A DNA stretch of 5,398 nt from Propionibacteriaceae bacterium (GCA_021323255.1 JAJTCL010000212.1:1-5398); one strand, 5' to 3'; counted from the first letter of the stretch, positions 1-5,033 are shown. Translations and numbers: made by a program. Notes: generated by a model not told the origin, from the sequence alone.

Positions 1-642
1 GCGCTGCCGAGCACCGACCCGGACCGTCTCGCGGGCCCGTTCGCACACATCATCGTGGACGAGGCTCAGGAGCTGACCGACGCAGAGTGGCAGATGCTGC
101 TGCGCCGCTGCCCGTCCCGTAGCTTCACAATCGTCGGCGATCGTGCCCAGGCCAGGCACGGGTTCACCGAGTCATGGCAGGAGCGGCTCGAGCGGATCGG
201 ACTGGACAACATCAACCTGGCCTCGCTGAGCATCAACTACCGGACGCCGGAAGAAGTCATGGCGGAAGCCGAGCCAGTCATCCGGGCCGTGTTCCCGGAC
301 GCCAACGTGCCGATCTCCATCCGAAGCAGCGGTGTCCCCGTAGTCCACGGATCGACGTCCGACCTGGGCTCGATCCTCGACACCTGGCTCGCCAGCCACG
401 CCGACGGGATCGCCTGCGTCATTGACGCTAACGGCATTGAGGATGACACGTTCAAGGCGACGTCCCGCGCCCGGGCGCTGACGCCGGAACACTCGAAGGG
501 CCTGGAGTTCGACCTCGTCGTCCTCATCGACCCAGACACGTTTGGAAAAGGCACCGTCGGAACAGGCATCGAAGGAACCGTCGACCGCTATGTCGCGATG
601 ACCCGCGCGACCCAGCAACTCGTCATCCTCACGAGCACCTGA
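1..642 (+). CDS. helR: HelR/HelD-like RNA polymerase-associated SF1 ATPase, C-terminal part (5' cut by window)
   Basis: This is the C-terminal 213 residues of a UvrD/Rep-type superfamily 1 ATPase; the reading frame is open to the left edge, so the P-loop and N-terminal parts lie outside. Numbering from the edge, motif II is DEAQ at residues 20-23, followed by a CPSRS segment and motif III (VGDRAQ, 45-50). NYRTP (79-83) is motif IV, KGLEFD (166-171) motif V, and YVAMTRATQQL (from 197) motif VI with arginine R202. The combination of a CPSRS-type segment before VGD and NYRTP is typical of actinobacterial HelD/HelR proteins, which bind RNA polymerase, clear it from DNA and, in the HelR class, displace rifamycins. 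Ordinary UvrD/PcrA helicases are less likely because the frame stops soon after motif VI. The HelR rather than generic HelD assignment is tentative, since the RNA polymerase-binding arms are not visible. The protein is expected to be cytoplasmic. No regulatory sequence for it is in the window. Confidence 0.85.
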   Translation, partial: ALPSTDPDRLAGPFAHIIVDEAQELTDAEWQMLLRRCPSRSFTIVGDRAQARHGFTESWQERLERIGLDNINLASLSINYRTPEEVMAEAEPVIRAVFPDANVPISIRSSGVPVVHGSTSDLGSILDTWLASHADGIACVIDANGIEDDTFKATSRARALTPEHSKGLEFDLVVLIDPDTFGKGTVGTGIEGTVDRYVAMTRATQQLVILTST

Positions 643-876
643 CATACGGCTAGGACGAGGAGCGGGCGCCCAGGAGCGACCCGCGATGGCTCCCCGCGGT
701 ACGACGGTATTGGGCGTGCTTGACAAGAAAGGGAGGCGCGAATCCGCTCAGGTCCACGTTTCAAACGCGCACCGGCCCGCGCGTGAAGTGTCGGCGGCCG
801 ACTGGTCCGCTCCGCAGGCAACCATTCGAGGGCGGCGAGCATCGACCTAGCGGGGGTCTGCGACACCGGTTCCCCG

Positions 877-897
877 GGCTCAACGGGCCACTGAGCC
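877..897. terminator. Candidate stem-loop between convergent genes
   Basis: GGCTCA at 877-882 is perfectly complementary to TGAGCC at 892-897, giving a 6-bp stem with a 9-nt loop. There is no T-run on either side, so it would have to be a U-tract-less actinobacterial terminator. A stem this short can arise by chance. Confidence 0.25.
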
Positions 898-909
898 GGC
901 ACCAGGCGC

Positions 910-941
910 ATACGGCACAACTACTTCGAGCTAGGCCGTGT
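910..941 (-). terminator. Candidate terminator hairpin after the metallophosphoesterase gene
   Basis: Bases 910-916 pair with 935-941 (seven pairs, one of them T-G). Inside, CTA 921-923 pairs with TAG 932-934, and CT 924-925 with AG 929-930 around a TCG loop. The structure starts about 21 nt beyond the stop codon of the minus-strand metallophosphoesterase gene, where a terminator is expected. It lacks a T-run and includes bulges, so the assignment is weak. Confidence 0.35.
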
Positions 942-962
942 ATTCCTGGGTGAAGAGCCCGC

Positions 963-1982
963 TCAATGGCACTGGCCGTTCCCCCTGTCGAGCACCTCAG
1001 CCCTCGGTGCCGCCCTGAACTCCCACGTGTACGCCTGCTCGGTCAGCTGCAGGCGCAGCACACCGTGGCGCCCGGTAATCCTGGCTTTGCTCGTCGGCTT
1101 GGGATCGCGGAACTTGTAATGGCTCCGGCCGCCTGTTCCTGCGACGAACTGCCTCACCCCTTCCGGGTCGGCCTCTCCGCCGGCATTCATTGGCGTGAAC
1201 CGCTCGTAGTCGTGGTCGTGCCCCGCAAGGACGATATCGGCACGCGTCCCGGCAAGGATCCGCCACAGTGCATCTAGATCGCGGTCGTTGCCGTGGGGTC
1301 CTGAGCTGAAGCGGGGCCGGTGCCAGTAGGCGAGAACACACTTGCGTGGGTGAGCCTCTAGATCCTGCCGGAGCCAGCGGGCTTGCGGATCGGAGTCGCC
1401 ACAACCGCCAATCTGGTGACATTCGGAGTTCAGCGCGATCAGGTGCCAGCCGCCGAGATCGTAGCTGTAGTAGCCCTTATCGGGCTCACCGGCGCGCTTG
1501 CCGAAGTAGCCGAAGTATCCCCGAGCGCCAGGCGTTTCATATTCGTGGTTGCCCGGCACGGGGAAGGTGATAGCGCGGTACGCACCCCAGGTGTCTGCGT
1601 ACGAGGCCTCGAAGTCGGCCAGCGAACCGCTCGGGTACTGGTTGTCGCCGAGGGCGAGTACCGCGTCGGGCCGGATCGCTTCCAGCACCTTGGCAGTGCT
1701 CTCCATCCCGCAGACGTTGGGTCTGTTGCGTCTTCGGCCGGGTGGGCAAGCAATGTCACCGGCCGCGCCAATGATCACCGATCCCGGGTCTCGCACGGGC
1801 TGGACGCCGATATACAGCGGCGTGGCGCCCCGGTCGTCGGGCCGACGCGCATAGACCACGCCCACAGCGGTGAGAGAACCCAGCACCGCCACCACGACAA
1901 CGGCAATCAAGATTCGCCACCGAGACCGCGCGGCCTGTCGCTCTGGACGCAATGCCATCCCTTCCTGGATCGTCGGAGTCAT
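963..1982 (-). CDS. Membrane-anchored calcineurin-like metallophosphoesterase (purple acid phosphatase-like)
   Basis: The 339-residue protein has the metallophosphoesterase metal-binding blocks in order: GDIAC (D76), GDNQY (D113, N114), GNHEY (N145, H146), WHRP (H221) and GHDHDYER (H255, H257). These ligands form the two-metal centre that hydrolyses phosphomonoesters or diesters; the substrate cannot be read from sequence. A basic N-terminus (RPERQAARSRWR) precedes one hydrophobic segment at about 23-44, so the catalytic domain is probably outside the membrane, held by an uncleaved signal anchor. The region after the anchor follows the alkaline/purple-acid-phosphatase-like secreted type. The start is uncertain. 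The ATG at 1982 has no good ribosome binding site, whereas an in-frame ATG at 1958 (residue 9) directly follows AGGAAGGG, at slightly tight spacing. Both starts keep the anchor. The neighbours are convergent or divergent, so it is probably transcribed alone. Confidence 0.85.
   Translation of the reverse strand: MTPTIQEGMALRPERQAARSRWRILIAVVVVAVLGSLTAVGVVYARRPDDRGATPLYIGVQPVRDPGSVIIGAAGDIACPPGRRRNRPNVCGMESTAKVLEAIRPDAVLALGDNQYPSGSLADFEASYADTWGAYRAITFPVPGNHEYETPGARGYFGYFGKRAGEPDKGYYSYDLGGWHLIALNSECHQIGGCGDSDPQARWLRQDLEAHPRKCVLAYWHRPRFSSGPHGNDRDLDALWRILAGTRADIVLAGHDHDYERFTPMNAGGEADPEGVRQFVAGTGGRSHYKFRDPKPTSKARITGRHGVLRLQLTEQAYTWEFRAAPRAEVLDRGNGQCH
1959..1966 (-). promoter_or_regulatory. Purine-rich ribosome binding site favouring the internal start at 1958
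   Basis: On the minus strand AGGAAGGG abuts an in-frame ATG (1958-1956), eight codons inside the longer reading frame. Its AGGA core ends 4 nt before that ATG, which is short but usable. The upstream ATG at 1982 has no comparable site, so the shorter protein may be the real product. Confidence 0.4.
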
Positions 1983-2014
1983 CGATCACCGGCGTCGGAG
2001 TCGTCGATCACGGG
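1971..2014. repeat. 22-bp tandem duplication spanning the metallophosphoesterase start
   Basis: Bases 1971-1992 are repeated directly at 1993-2014 with 20 of 22 positions identical (differences at repeat positions 11 and 20). The ATG at 1982 lies in the gene-proximal copy; the other copy has ACG at the equivalent place. The unit length is not a multiple of three. Confidence 0.8.
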
Positions 2015-2037
2015 GCTCTTGGACTGAAGGTCCTTGG

Positions 2038-2064
2038 ATAAGGCTAGTTAGTTCTAAAGAATCT
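2038..2064 (-). promoter_or_regulatory. AT-rich patch, possible promoter of the metallophosphoesterase gene
   Basis: This is one of the few AT-rich stretches in the window. Read on the minus strand it contains TAGCCT (2046-2041), which fits the actinobacterial TANNNT -10 pattern. It would start transcription about 50 nt before the gene. No clear -35 hexamer lies 16-18 nt upstream. Confidence 0.25.
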
Positions 2065-2233
2065 CCACGCAGGGCTTGAGCGCCACGACAATGTCGCGGC
2101 GGATGGATGCGCCGACCCGATGCGAAGTCCCGGCGAAGTCGGAGCAGCCCTGACCGCGGGCCACCCGGTCCACCACCAGCGGACCTTCAGGGGCGTACCC
2201 GTCAGACCCGGAACAGGATTCGCTTGCGGCCAT
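2054..2233 (-). CDS. Doubtful small open reading frame, 59 residues
   Basis: From an ATG at 2233 a 59-residue frame runs to a TAG at 2054, on the same strand as and 71 bp upstream of the metallophosphoesterase gene. Third codon positions are about three quarters G or C, somewhat more in its distal half, as expected of coding sequence here. The plus-strand frames over it read like noise. I recognise no domain in the peptide, which ends in VVALKPCVEIL. Upstream of the ATG there is only a weak GGACGG. It may be a small gene, a remnant of a decayed gene, or chance. Confidence 0.2.
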   Translation of the reverse strand: MAASESCSGSDGYAPEGPLVVDRVARGQGCSDFAGTSHRVGASIRRDIVVALKPCVEIL

Positions 2234-2270
2234 TACCGTCCGGTAGGCCGTGGTCAACGGCGCTTGCGGC
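2221..2270. repeat. Exact 10-bp direct repeat, 40 bp apart
   Basis: CGCTTGCGGC occurs at 2221-2230 and again at 2261-2270, a 40-bp period or about four helical turns, upstream of the CPBP protease gene. It could be a pair of protein-binding half-sites or coincidence. No match to a known operator is recognised. Confidence 0.3.
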
Positions 2271-2376
2271 GGACAACAATGAAGGATGCGGCGGGTGTTA
2301 TGGCCGGCGGTAAGACCGCTGTCACTGCGCTGATGTTAGGCGCGCCTGATTCGGGGATGAAACAGCAGCACGAATC

Positions 2377-2383
2377 GGAGGAG
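2377..2383 (+). promoter_or_regulatory. Strong Shine-Dalgarno site for the CPBP protease gene
   Basis: GGAGGAG lies 5 nt before the ATG at 2389, near-ideal complementarity and spacing. It fixes this start against the overlapping out-of-frame start candidates upstream. Confidence 0.85.
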
Positions 2384-2388
2384 AACCG

Positions 2389-3306
2389 ATGCCTCAGCGA
2401 CGAACGGCAGACGAGCTGGCACCACCGAGAACGTATCGTCCGCTACGTCAGATTGTCGTGTACTTGTGCATCACCTACGGGCTGACGCTCGCGGTTGCGC
2501 TTGCACTACCGAACGCCGGGATCACACCGCTGATCGCCATTGCCTTTCCGGTGATCGCAATGGCACTTACCGTCGCTCTCACCGTTCCACGTGGTCAGCG
2601 ACGTGCGGTGTGGGCGGCGGTCGGATTCAACCCACGGAGAGGCCGGGGTCTGCTCATCGCCGTCCTGGGGCCTGCGGCGATCGTCGCCCTGAGCTTCGGC
2701 GTCGCGGCCGCCTTCGAGGTGGTCCAATTTTCAGGCCTGCCTCCGGGCTTCGGCAGGGGCGTCTTGAACCTCACCGTAACCATCCTCATCTTCGCGGTCG
2801 TCTTCCTCGGCGAAGAGATCGGCTGGCGCGGCTACTTGCTCTTTCGCGTGGCTGAGCTCACCTCGGGGCGGCGCGCGGCACTCGTAACCGGTTTCTTCCA
2901 TGCGATCTTCCATCTGCCTTTGCTGCTGCTCACTACCACCTACCAGGGCGAGGGAAAGCGCTGGATCGTGGTTCCGATGGTGATAGTCACGCTGACCTTG
3001 GCTGGTGTTTGGTACGGGTGGCTGCGACTGTGGTCGGGAAGCATCTGGCCGGTCAGCCTTTCCCACAGCGCCTTCAACAACCTGATGGAGACCGCCGCCG
3101 GCGTGGCGGTAGTGACCTCGCCGGCGACGATGGCCTACGTGACGACCGAGACCGGCGCGGTGACCATGATCATCATGGTGCTGGTCGCGGGCTACCTGCT
3201 GACCCGTCGGGCTGCAGACTTCGCCAAAGCCGAGCCGAAGTCCCCGCTGCCAACCACTGATCAGCGCGCCGCCGCACAACGGGCACATCCGGACGACTCA
3301 CGCTAA
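2389..3306 (+). CDS. CPBP family intramembrane glutamic endopeptidase (CAAX/Abi-type)
   Basis: This 305-residue polytopic membrane protein carries the three conserved CPBP motifs. EEIGWR at 142-147 gives the catalytic glutamate pair and R147; the FFHAIFH block at 169-175 supplies a histidine (H171 or H175); and H226 with N230 lies in SHSAFNN. Hydrophobic segments run at about 20-40, 45-65, 85-110, 125-140, 160-185, 195-215, 235-250 and 255-272, followed by a polar C-terminal tail of about 34 residues. Relatives include the Rce1 CAAX protease, bacteriocin self-immunity proteins and regulated intramembrane proteases; the substrate here is unknown. Length and motif order are typical and nothing is truncated. 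It stands alone, between the divergent metallophosphoesterase and the convergent MerB-like gene. No bacteriocin or peptide precursor is evident beside it, so an immunity role has no local support. Confidence 0.9.
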   Translation: MPQRRTADELAPPRTYRPLRQIVVYLCITYGLTLAVALALPNAGITPLIAIAFPVIAMALTVALTVPRGQRRAVWAAVGFNPRRGRGLLIAVLGPAAIVALSFGVAAAFEVVQFSGLPPGFGRGVLNLTVTILIFAVVFLGEEIGWRGYLLFRVAELTSGRRAALVTGFFHAIFHLPLLLLTTTYQGEGKRWIVVPMVIVTLTLAGVWYGWLRLWSGSIWPVSLSHSAFNNLMETAAGVAVVTSPATMAYVTTETGAVTMIIMVLVAGYLLTRRAADFAKAEPKSPLPTTDQRAAAQRAHPDDSR

Positions 3307-3314
3307 CCCCGCCG

Positions 3315-3340
3315 CTCGGCGCCTCGATTTGCACGCCGAG
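3315..3340 (+). terminator. Stem-loop just after the CPBP protease gene
   Basis: CTCGGCG at 3315-3321 is perfectly complementary to CGCCGAG at 3334-3340, a 7-bp GC-rich stem with a 12-nt loop, starting 9 nt after the stop codon. No T-run follows, which is common for actinobacterial terminators. Position and perfect pairing make it the best terminator candidate for this gene. Confidence 0.5.
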
Positions 3341-3362
3341 ATAACCCTGGCAACCTCGAGCA

Positions 3363-3387
3363 GAGCTGCGCGACGCTGCCGCAGCTC
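3363..3387. terminator. Second stem-loop in the convergent spacer
   Basis: GAGCTGCG at 3363-3370 pairs perfectly with CGCAGCTC at 3380-3387, an 8-bp stem with a 9-nt loop and no T-run. Being symmetrical, it could act on transcripts from either side. Confidence 0.45.
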
Positions 3388-3410
3388 AGTTCGGCCGGTG
3401 GCGCGGGTTA

Positions 3411-3429
3411 GGTGCGATGACACCGCACC
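3411..3429. terminator. Third stem-loop in the convergent spacer
   Basis: GGTGCG at 3411-3416 pairs perfectly with CGCACC at 3424-3429 around a 7-nt loop. It is short, and is supported mainly by its place in the hairpin cluster. Confidence 0.3.
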
Positions 3430-3478
3430 AGAAGCAGGTTTGATAGGTGCGGCCGGGCTGGCTGGGTCAGACGTTGCC

Positions 3479-3501
3479 GGTGGGTCGGCAGTTGACTCAC
3501 C
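3479..3501. terminator. Fourth stem-loop, about 40 nt beyond the MerB-like stop
   Basis: Bases 3479-3486 pair with 3494-3501 over eight positions, one of them G-T, with a 7-nt loop. On the minus-strand transcript of the MerB-like gene the G-T position becomes a C-A mismatch, so the hairpin is somewhat weaker there. Confidence 0.3.
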
Positions 3502-3539
3502 TGGGCGGATGACCGGAACACCCACAGGCCCGCCGTCGA

Positions 3540-4205
3540 TCACCCCGAGGTGAGGCCCCAGAAGGCGCCGGAGAGCCCGACACTGCGCAAGTAGTCGGCG
3601 GCAGCGCTCGGCTCGCGGCGGACATAGCCACGCTCGAGACGGCCCGTGTACCAACCGGCCGCGAGCCGCCACAACGTCTGCAAGTCCAGCACGGAGCCGC
3701 GCATGTGTCCTGACTCATTGAGCCAGATCGCCACGCAATCCTCGGAGCAGAAGATCCGCTGGTTACCGCAGGTGTAGACGACGTCATCCCACGTCCGTGC
3801 CACTGGAACCAAGAAGTGAGCGACCTGGCCGCCAGCCGGCGGCTCTCGGTCGTCGACCCGCCAGGCATGGGCCCGGTCGCACGCTGGACACGTCGTCGCC
3901 ACCAACATCGGACCCTGTTCCGGCAGCAAGTGCGGCAACGCAAACGAATCCCACGCACACCCGCCCCACCATAGGGTGTCCCGGCCCATCACCGAGAAGC
4001 CCAGCGGGACGGTGCTGAACGGGTGCGCCATGGTGATTTCACCGTCCGAGCCGAGCGCTAGGTGCCGCGCAGCCCCAAGCGTCAGCAAGCCGGAACGCAC
4101 TTGTTCTCGAGCAGCCAGAAGTTCAGTTGCCAGGTCAGCAATCCGGGGGACCCGGCCCCGGCGGCATCCCTCATAGACAGCAAGCCGCAGGTCTTCGAGA
4201 TCCAC
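3540..4205 (-). CDS. MerB-like organomercurial (alkylmercury) lyase family protein
   Basis: The 221-residue length is close to classical MerB (about 212). The N-terminal part to about residue 55 resembles the winged-helix-like MerB N-domain. It is followed by the conserved core: HPFSTVPLGF (61-70), WWGGCAWDSF with C83 and D86, and VYTCGNQRIFCS with C146. By recalled alignment these match the C96, D99 and C159 that cleave the carbon-mercury bond in plasmid R831b MerB, so the catalytic set looks intact. Additional cysteines occur at C106 and C109 (CPAC), C153 and C157 (FCSEDC). The protein is cytoplasmic, with no signal or membrane segment. The GTG start at 4205 is chosen because homolog-like sequence begins there and TAGCCT lies 6 nt upstream, as in leaderless genes. 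No merA, merR or mercury transporter is nearby, so the in vivo substrate is uncertain; it may act on another organometal or have a different role. Confidence 0.8.
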   Translation of the reverse strand: MDLEDLRLAVYEGCRRGRVPRIADLATELLAAREQVRSGLLTLGAARHLALGSDGEITMAHPFSTVPLGFSVMGRDTLWWGGCAWDSFALPHLLPEQGPMLVATTCPACDRAHAWRVDDREPPAGGQVAHFLVPVARTWDDVVYTCGNQRIFCSEDCVAIWLNESGHMRGSVLDLQTLWRLAAGWYTGRLERGYVRREPSAAADYLRSVGLSGAFWGLTSG

Positions 4206-4211
4206 GGACCG

Positions 4212-4217
4212 AGGCTA
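4212..4217 (-). promoter_or_regulatory. Candidate leaderless -10 element of the MerB-like gene
   Basis: On the minus strand TAGCCT (4217-4212) fits TANNNT and ends 6 nt before the GTG start, the spacing at which transcription would begin at the start codon itself. There is no Shine-Dalgarno sequence, which agrees. Its TAG is also the stop codon of the upstream frame. The hexamer is degenerate, so chance is possible. Confidence 0.4.
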
Positions 4218-4472
4218 GAGGTCTGTCCGGCTATTCGGTAGCAACGACAGCGGAACGTGGCCATGAACAGATCGCTCCGCTGCCCTGCATTGGATACAAG
4301 TAGCAGGTGGGTTGCGGTTGCCCCAGTGGATGGTAGCCGGCGTGTGCGCCAGCCTCATGTGAAGGTCATTGAACGCATCGCGCTGGGCGATCCGCATGCG
4401 GTCGCGGACGGCGGCGGCGATGAGTGTCAGGGCCGTCGGGTCGACCGACGATCCGGTGCCGGGCGTTGCCAA
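4215..4472 (-). pseudogene. Unrecognised coding-like frame upstream of the MerB-like gene, no convincing start
   Basis: A minus-strand frame ends with TAG at 4217-4215, 9 nt before the MerB-like GTG, a spacing typical of co-transcribed genes. From the first usable start, TTG at 4472, it would encode 85 residues. However, the coding-like character (mostly G/C third positions in the upstream half, varied amino acids) continues upstream to about 4520-4550 through LGYANAQRLALHHL without any ATG, GTG or TTG, up to a stop at 4664-4662. Visible features are an Ala/Arg-rich probable helix (LIAAAVRDRMRIAQRDAFND) and a CIQC pair near the C-terminus. Third positions are less GC-rich in the last 30 codons. 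I do not recognise the family. It could be a gene that lost its 5' end, a small gene using TTG or CTG, or an ORF kept open by composition. Confidence 0.4.
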
Positions 4473-4556
4473 GTGATGGAGTGCGAGGCGCTGAGCGTTG
4501 GCGTAGCCCAGGATGGGGGCTGTTCCAACTCGCCAAAGTTGCCGGTGTCGGGTTCT

Positions 4557-4562
4557 TAAGAT
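4557..4562 (+). promoter_or_regulatory. Candidate leaderless -10 element of the SRPBCC gene
   Basis: TAAGAT matches the TANNNT -10 pattern and ends 6 nt before the ATG at 4569, so transcription would start at the A of the start codon. No Shine-Dalgarno sequence precedes this ATG. No clear -35 hexamer is seen at 16-18 nt, which is usual for mycobacterial-type promoters. Confidence 0.5.
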
Positions 4563-4568
4563 GGCGCC

Positions 4569-5033
4569 ATGGCACGGACGGACACGGCCTCGCGGGTGAT
4601 CGCCGCCCCACTGGACCGTGTCTTCGCGGCCCTCGTCGATCCCGAGGCGCTTACGGCCTGGCTACCACCCGACGGGATGAGCGGCAGATTCGAGCAATTC
4701 GACGCGCGGCCGGGCGGGTCGTACCGGCTCGTGCTGACCTATGCGCACGCCTCGAGTGCACGCGGCAAGGCCACCGCGGACTCAGACATCGTCGAAGCCC
4801 GTTTTGTCGACGTCGTCCCTGGTGTGCGGGTGGTGCAGGCCGTCGACTTCGTTTCCGACGACCCGACCCACGCTGGCACCATGACAATGACCTGGGAGGT
4901 CACCGCAGTCGACGCCGGGACGCGCGTGGACATCCGCGCCGACGACGTCCCCGCCGGCATCTCCGCGAAGGATCACGCTGCCGGACTTGCCTCTTCACTG
5001 GCCAACCTCGCCACCCACCTCGAGCGGAGCTAG
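4569..5033 (+). CDS. SRPBCC domain protein (AHSA1/START-like)
   Basis: The 154-residue protein has the layout of a single AHSA1-type SRPBCC domain. An N-terminal strand (SRVIAAPLDRVF, 8-19) leads into the helix and WLPPDG loop (31-36), then GGSYRLVLTY (49-58), the central strands (EARFVDVVPGVRVVQAVDF), TMTMTWEVTAVDAGTRVDI (104-122), and a C-terminal helix ending LASSLANLATHLERS. These helix-grip folds bind hydrophobic ligands in a deep pocket; the ligand cannot be inferred. The length is complete for the family, and no signal peptide is present. The ATG is preferred because family sequence begins at once and a TANNNT element is correctly placed for a leaderless message. Related genes often sit beside ArsR-type regulators, but none is visible here. 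Its stop overlaps that of the convergent hydrolase gene. Confidence 0.88.
   Translation: MARTDTASRVIAAPLDRVFAALVDPEALTAWLPPDGMSGRFEQFDARPGGSYRLVLTYAHASSARGKATADSDIVEARFVDVVPGVRVVQAVDFVSDDPTHAGTMTMTWEVTAVDAGTRVDIRADDVPAGISAKDHAAGLASSLANLATHLERS

Larger units (their letters stand above)
643..962. other. Convergent intergenic spacer, no gene recognised
   Basis: About 320 bp lie between the stop of the HelR-like gene and the stop of the oppositely oriented metallophosphoesterase. The open frames crossing it have arginine- and proline-rich, low-complexity translations typical of noncoding GC-rich DNA. The only visible structure is a pair of candidate stem-loops near the right side. A TTGACA hexamer at 720-725 has no matching -10 element 16-18 bp downstream. 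Confidence 0.6.
1983..2388. other. Divergent intergenic region, mostly without a recognisable gene
   Basis: This 406-bp region separates the start of the minus-strand metallophosphoesterase from the start of the plus-strand CPBP protease and must carry promoters for both. It holds the outer tandem-repeat copy, an AT-rich patch near 2038-2064, a weak minus-strand frame at 2054-2233, and a 10-bp direct repeat. No convincing -35/-10 pair for the protease gene was found. Confidence 0.6.
3307..3539. other. Convergent intergenic spacer rich in inverted repeats
   Basis: The 233 bp between the stops of the CPBP protease (+) and the MerB-like gene (-) carry no convincing coding frame. Instead they contain four separate inverted repeats with stems of 6-8 bp, listed individually, which suggests transcription termination from both sides. 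Confidence 0.6.

Noticed and set aside
720..725. TTGACA hexamer as a -35 promoter element
   Set aside because: No TANNNT or TATAAT-like hexamer lies 16-18 bp downstream, and no plus-strand gene follows.
720..953. 77-residue plus-strand frame in the first convergent spacer, starting at a TTG inside TTGACA
   Set aside because: It has a rare start, no ribosome binding site and an Arg/Pro/Gly-rich translation with no domain character, so it is composition-driven.
1383..2027. 214-residue plus-strand open frame antisense to the metallophosphoesterase
   Set aside because: It lies opposite a gene with all catalytic motifs intact; its length follows from the GC-rich codon usage of that gene, and its translation has no recognisable domain.
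2731..3288. 185-residue minus-strand frame over the CPBP protease gene
   Set aside because: It is antisense to a clear membrane protease with a strong ribosome binding site, and its His/Arg/Gln-rich translation is typical of an opposite-strand artefact.
4561..4570. Perfect 10-bp palindrome ATGGCGCCAT at the SRPBCC start as an operator
   Set aside because: It is short, GC-rich and overlaps the start codon context (CCATGG); such palindromes are frequent by chance and no second site is seen.
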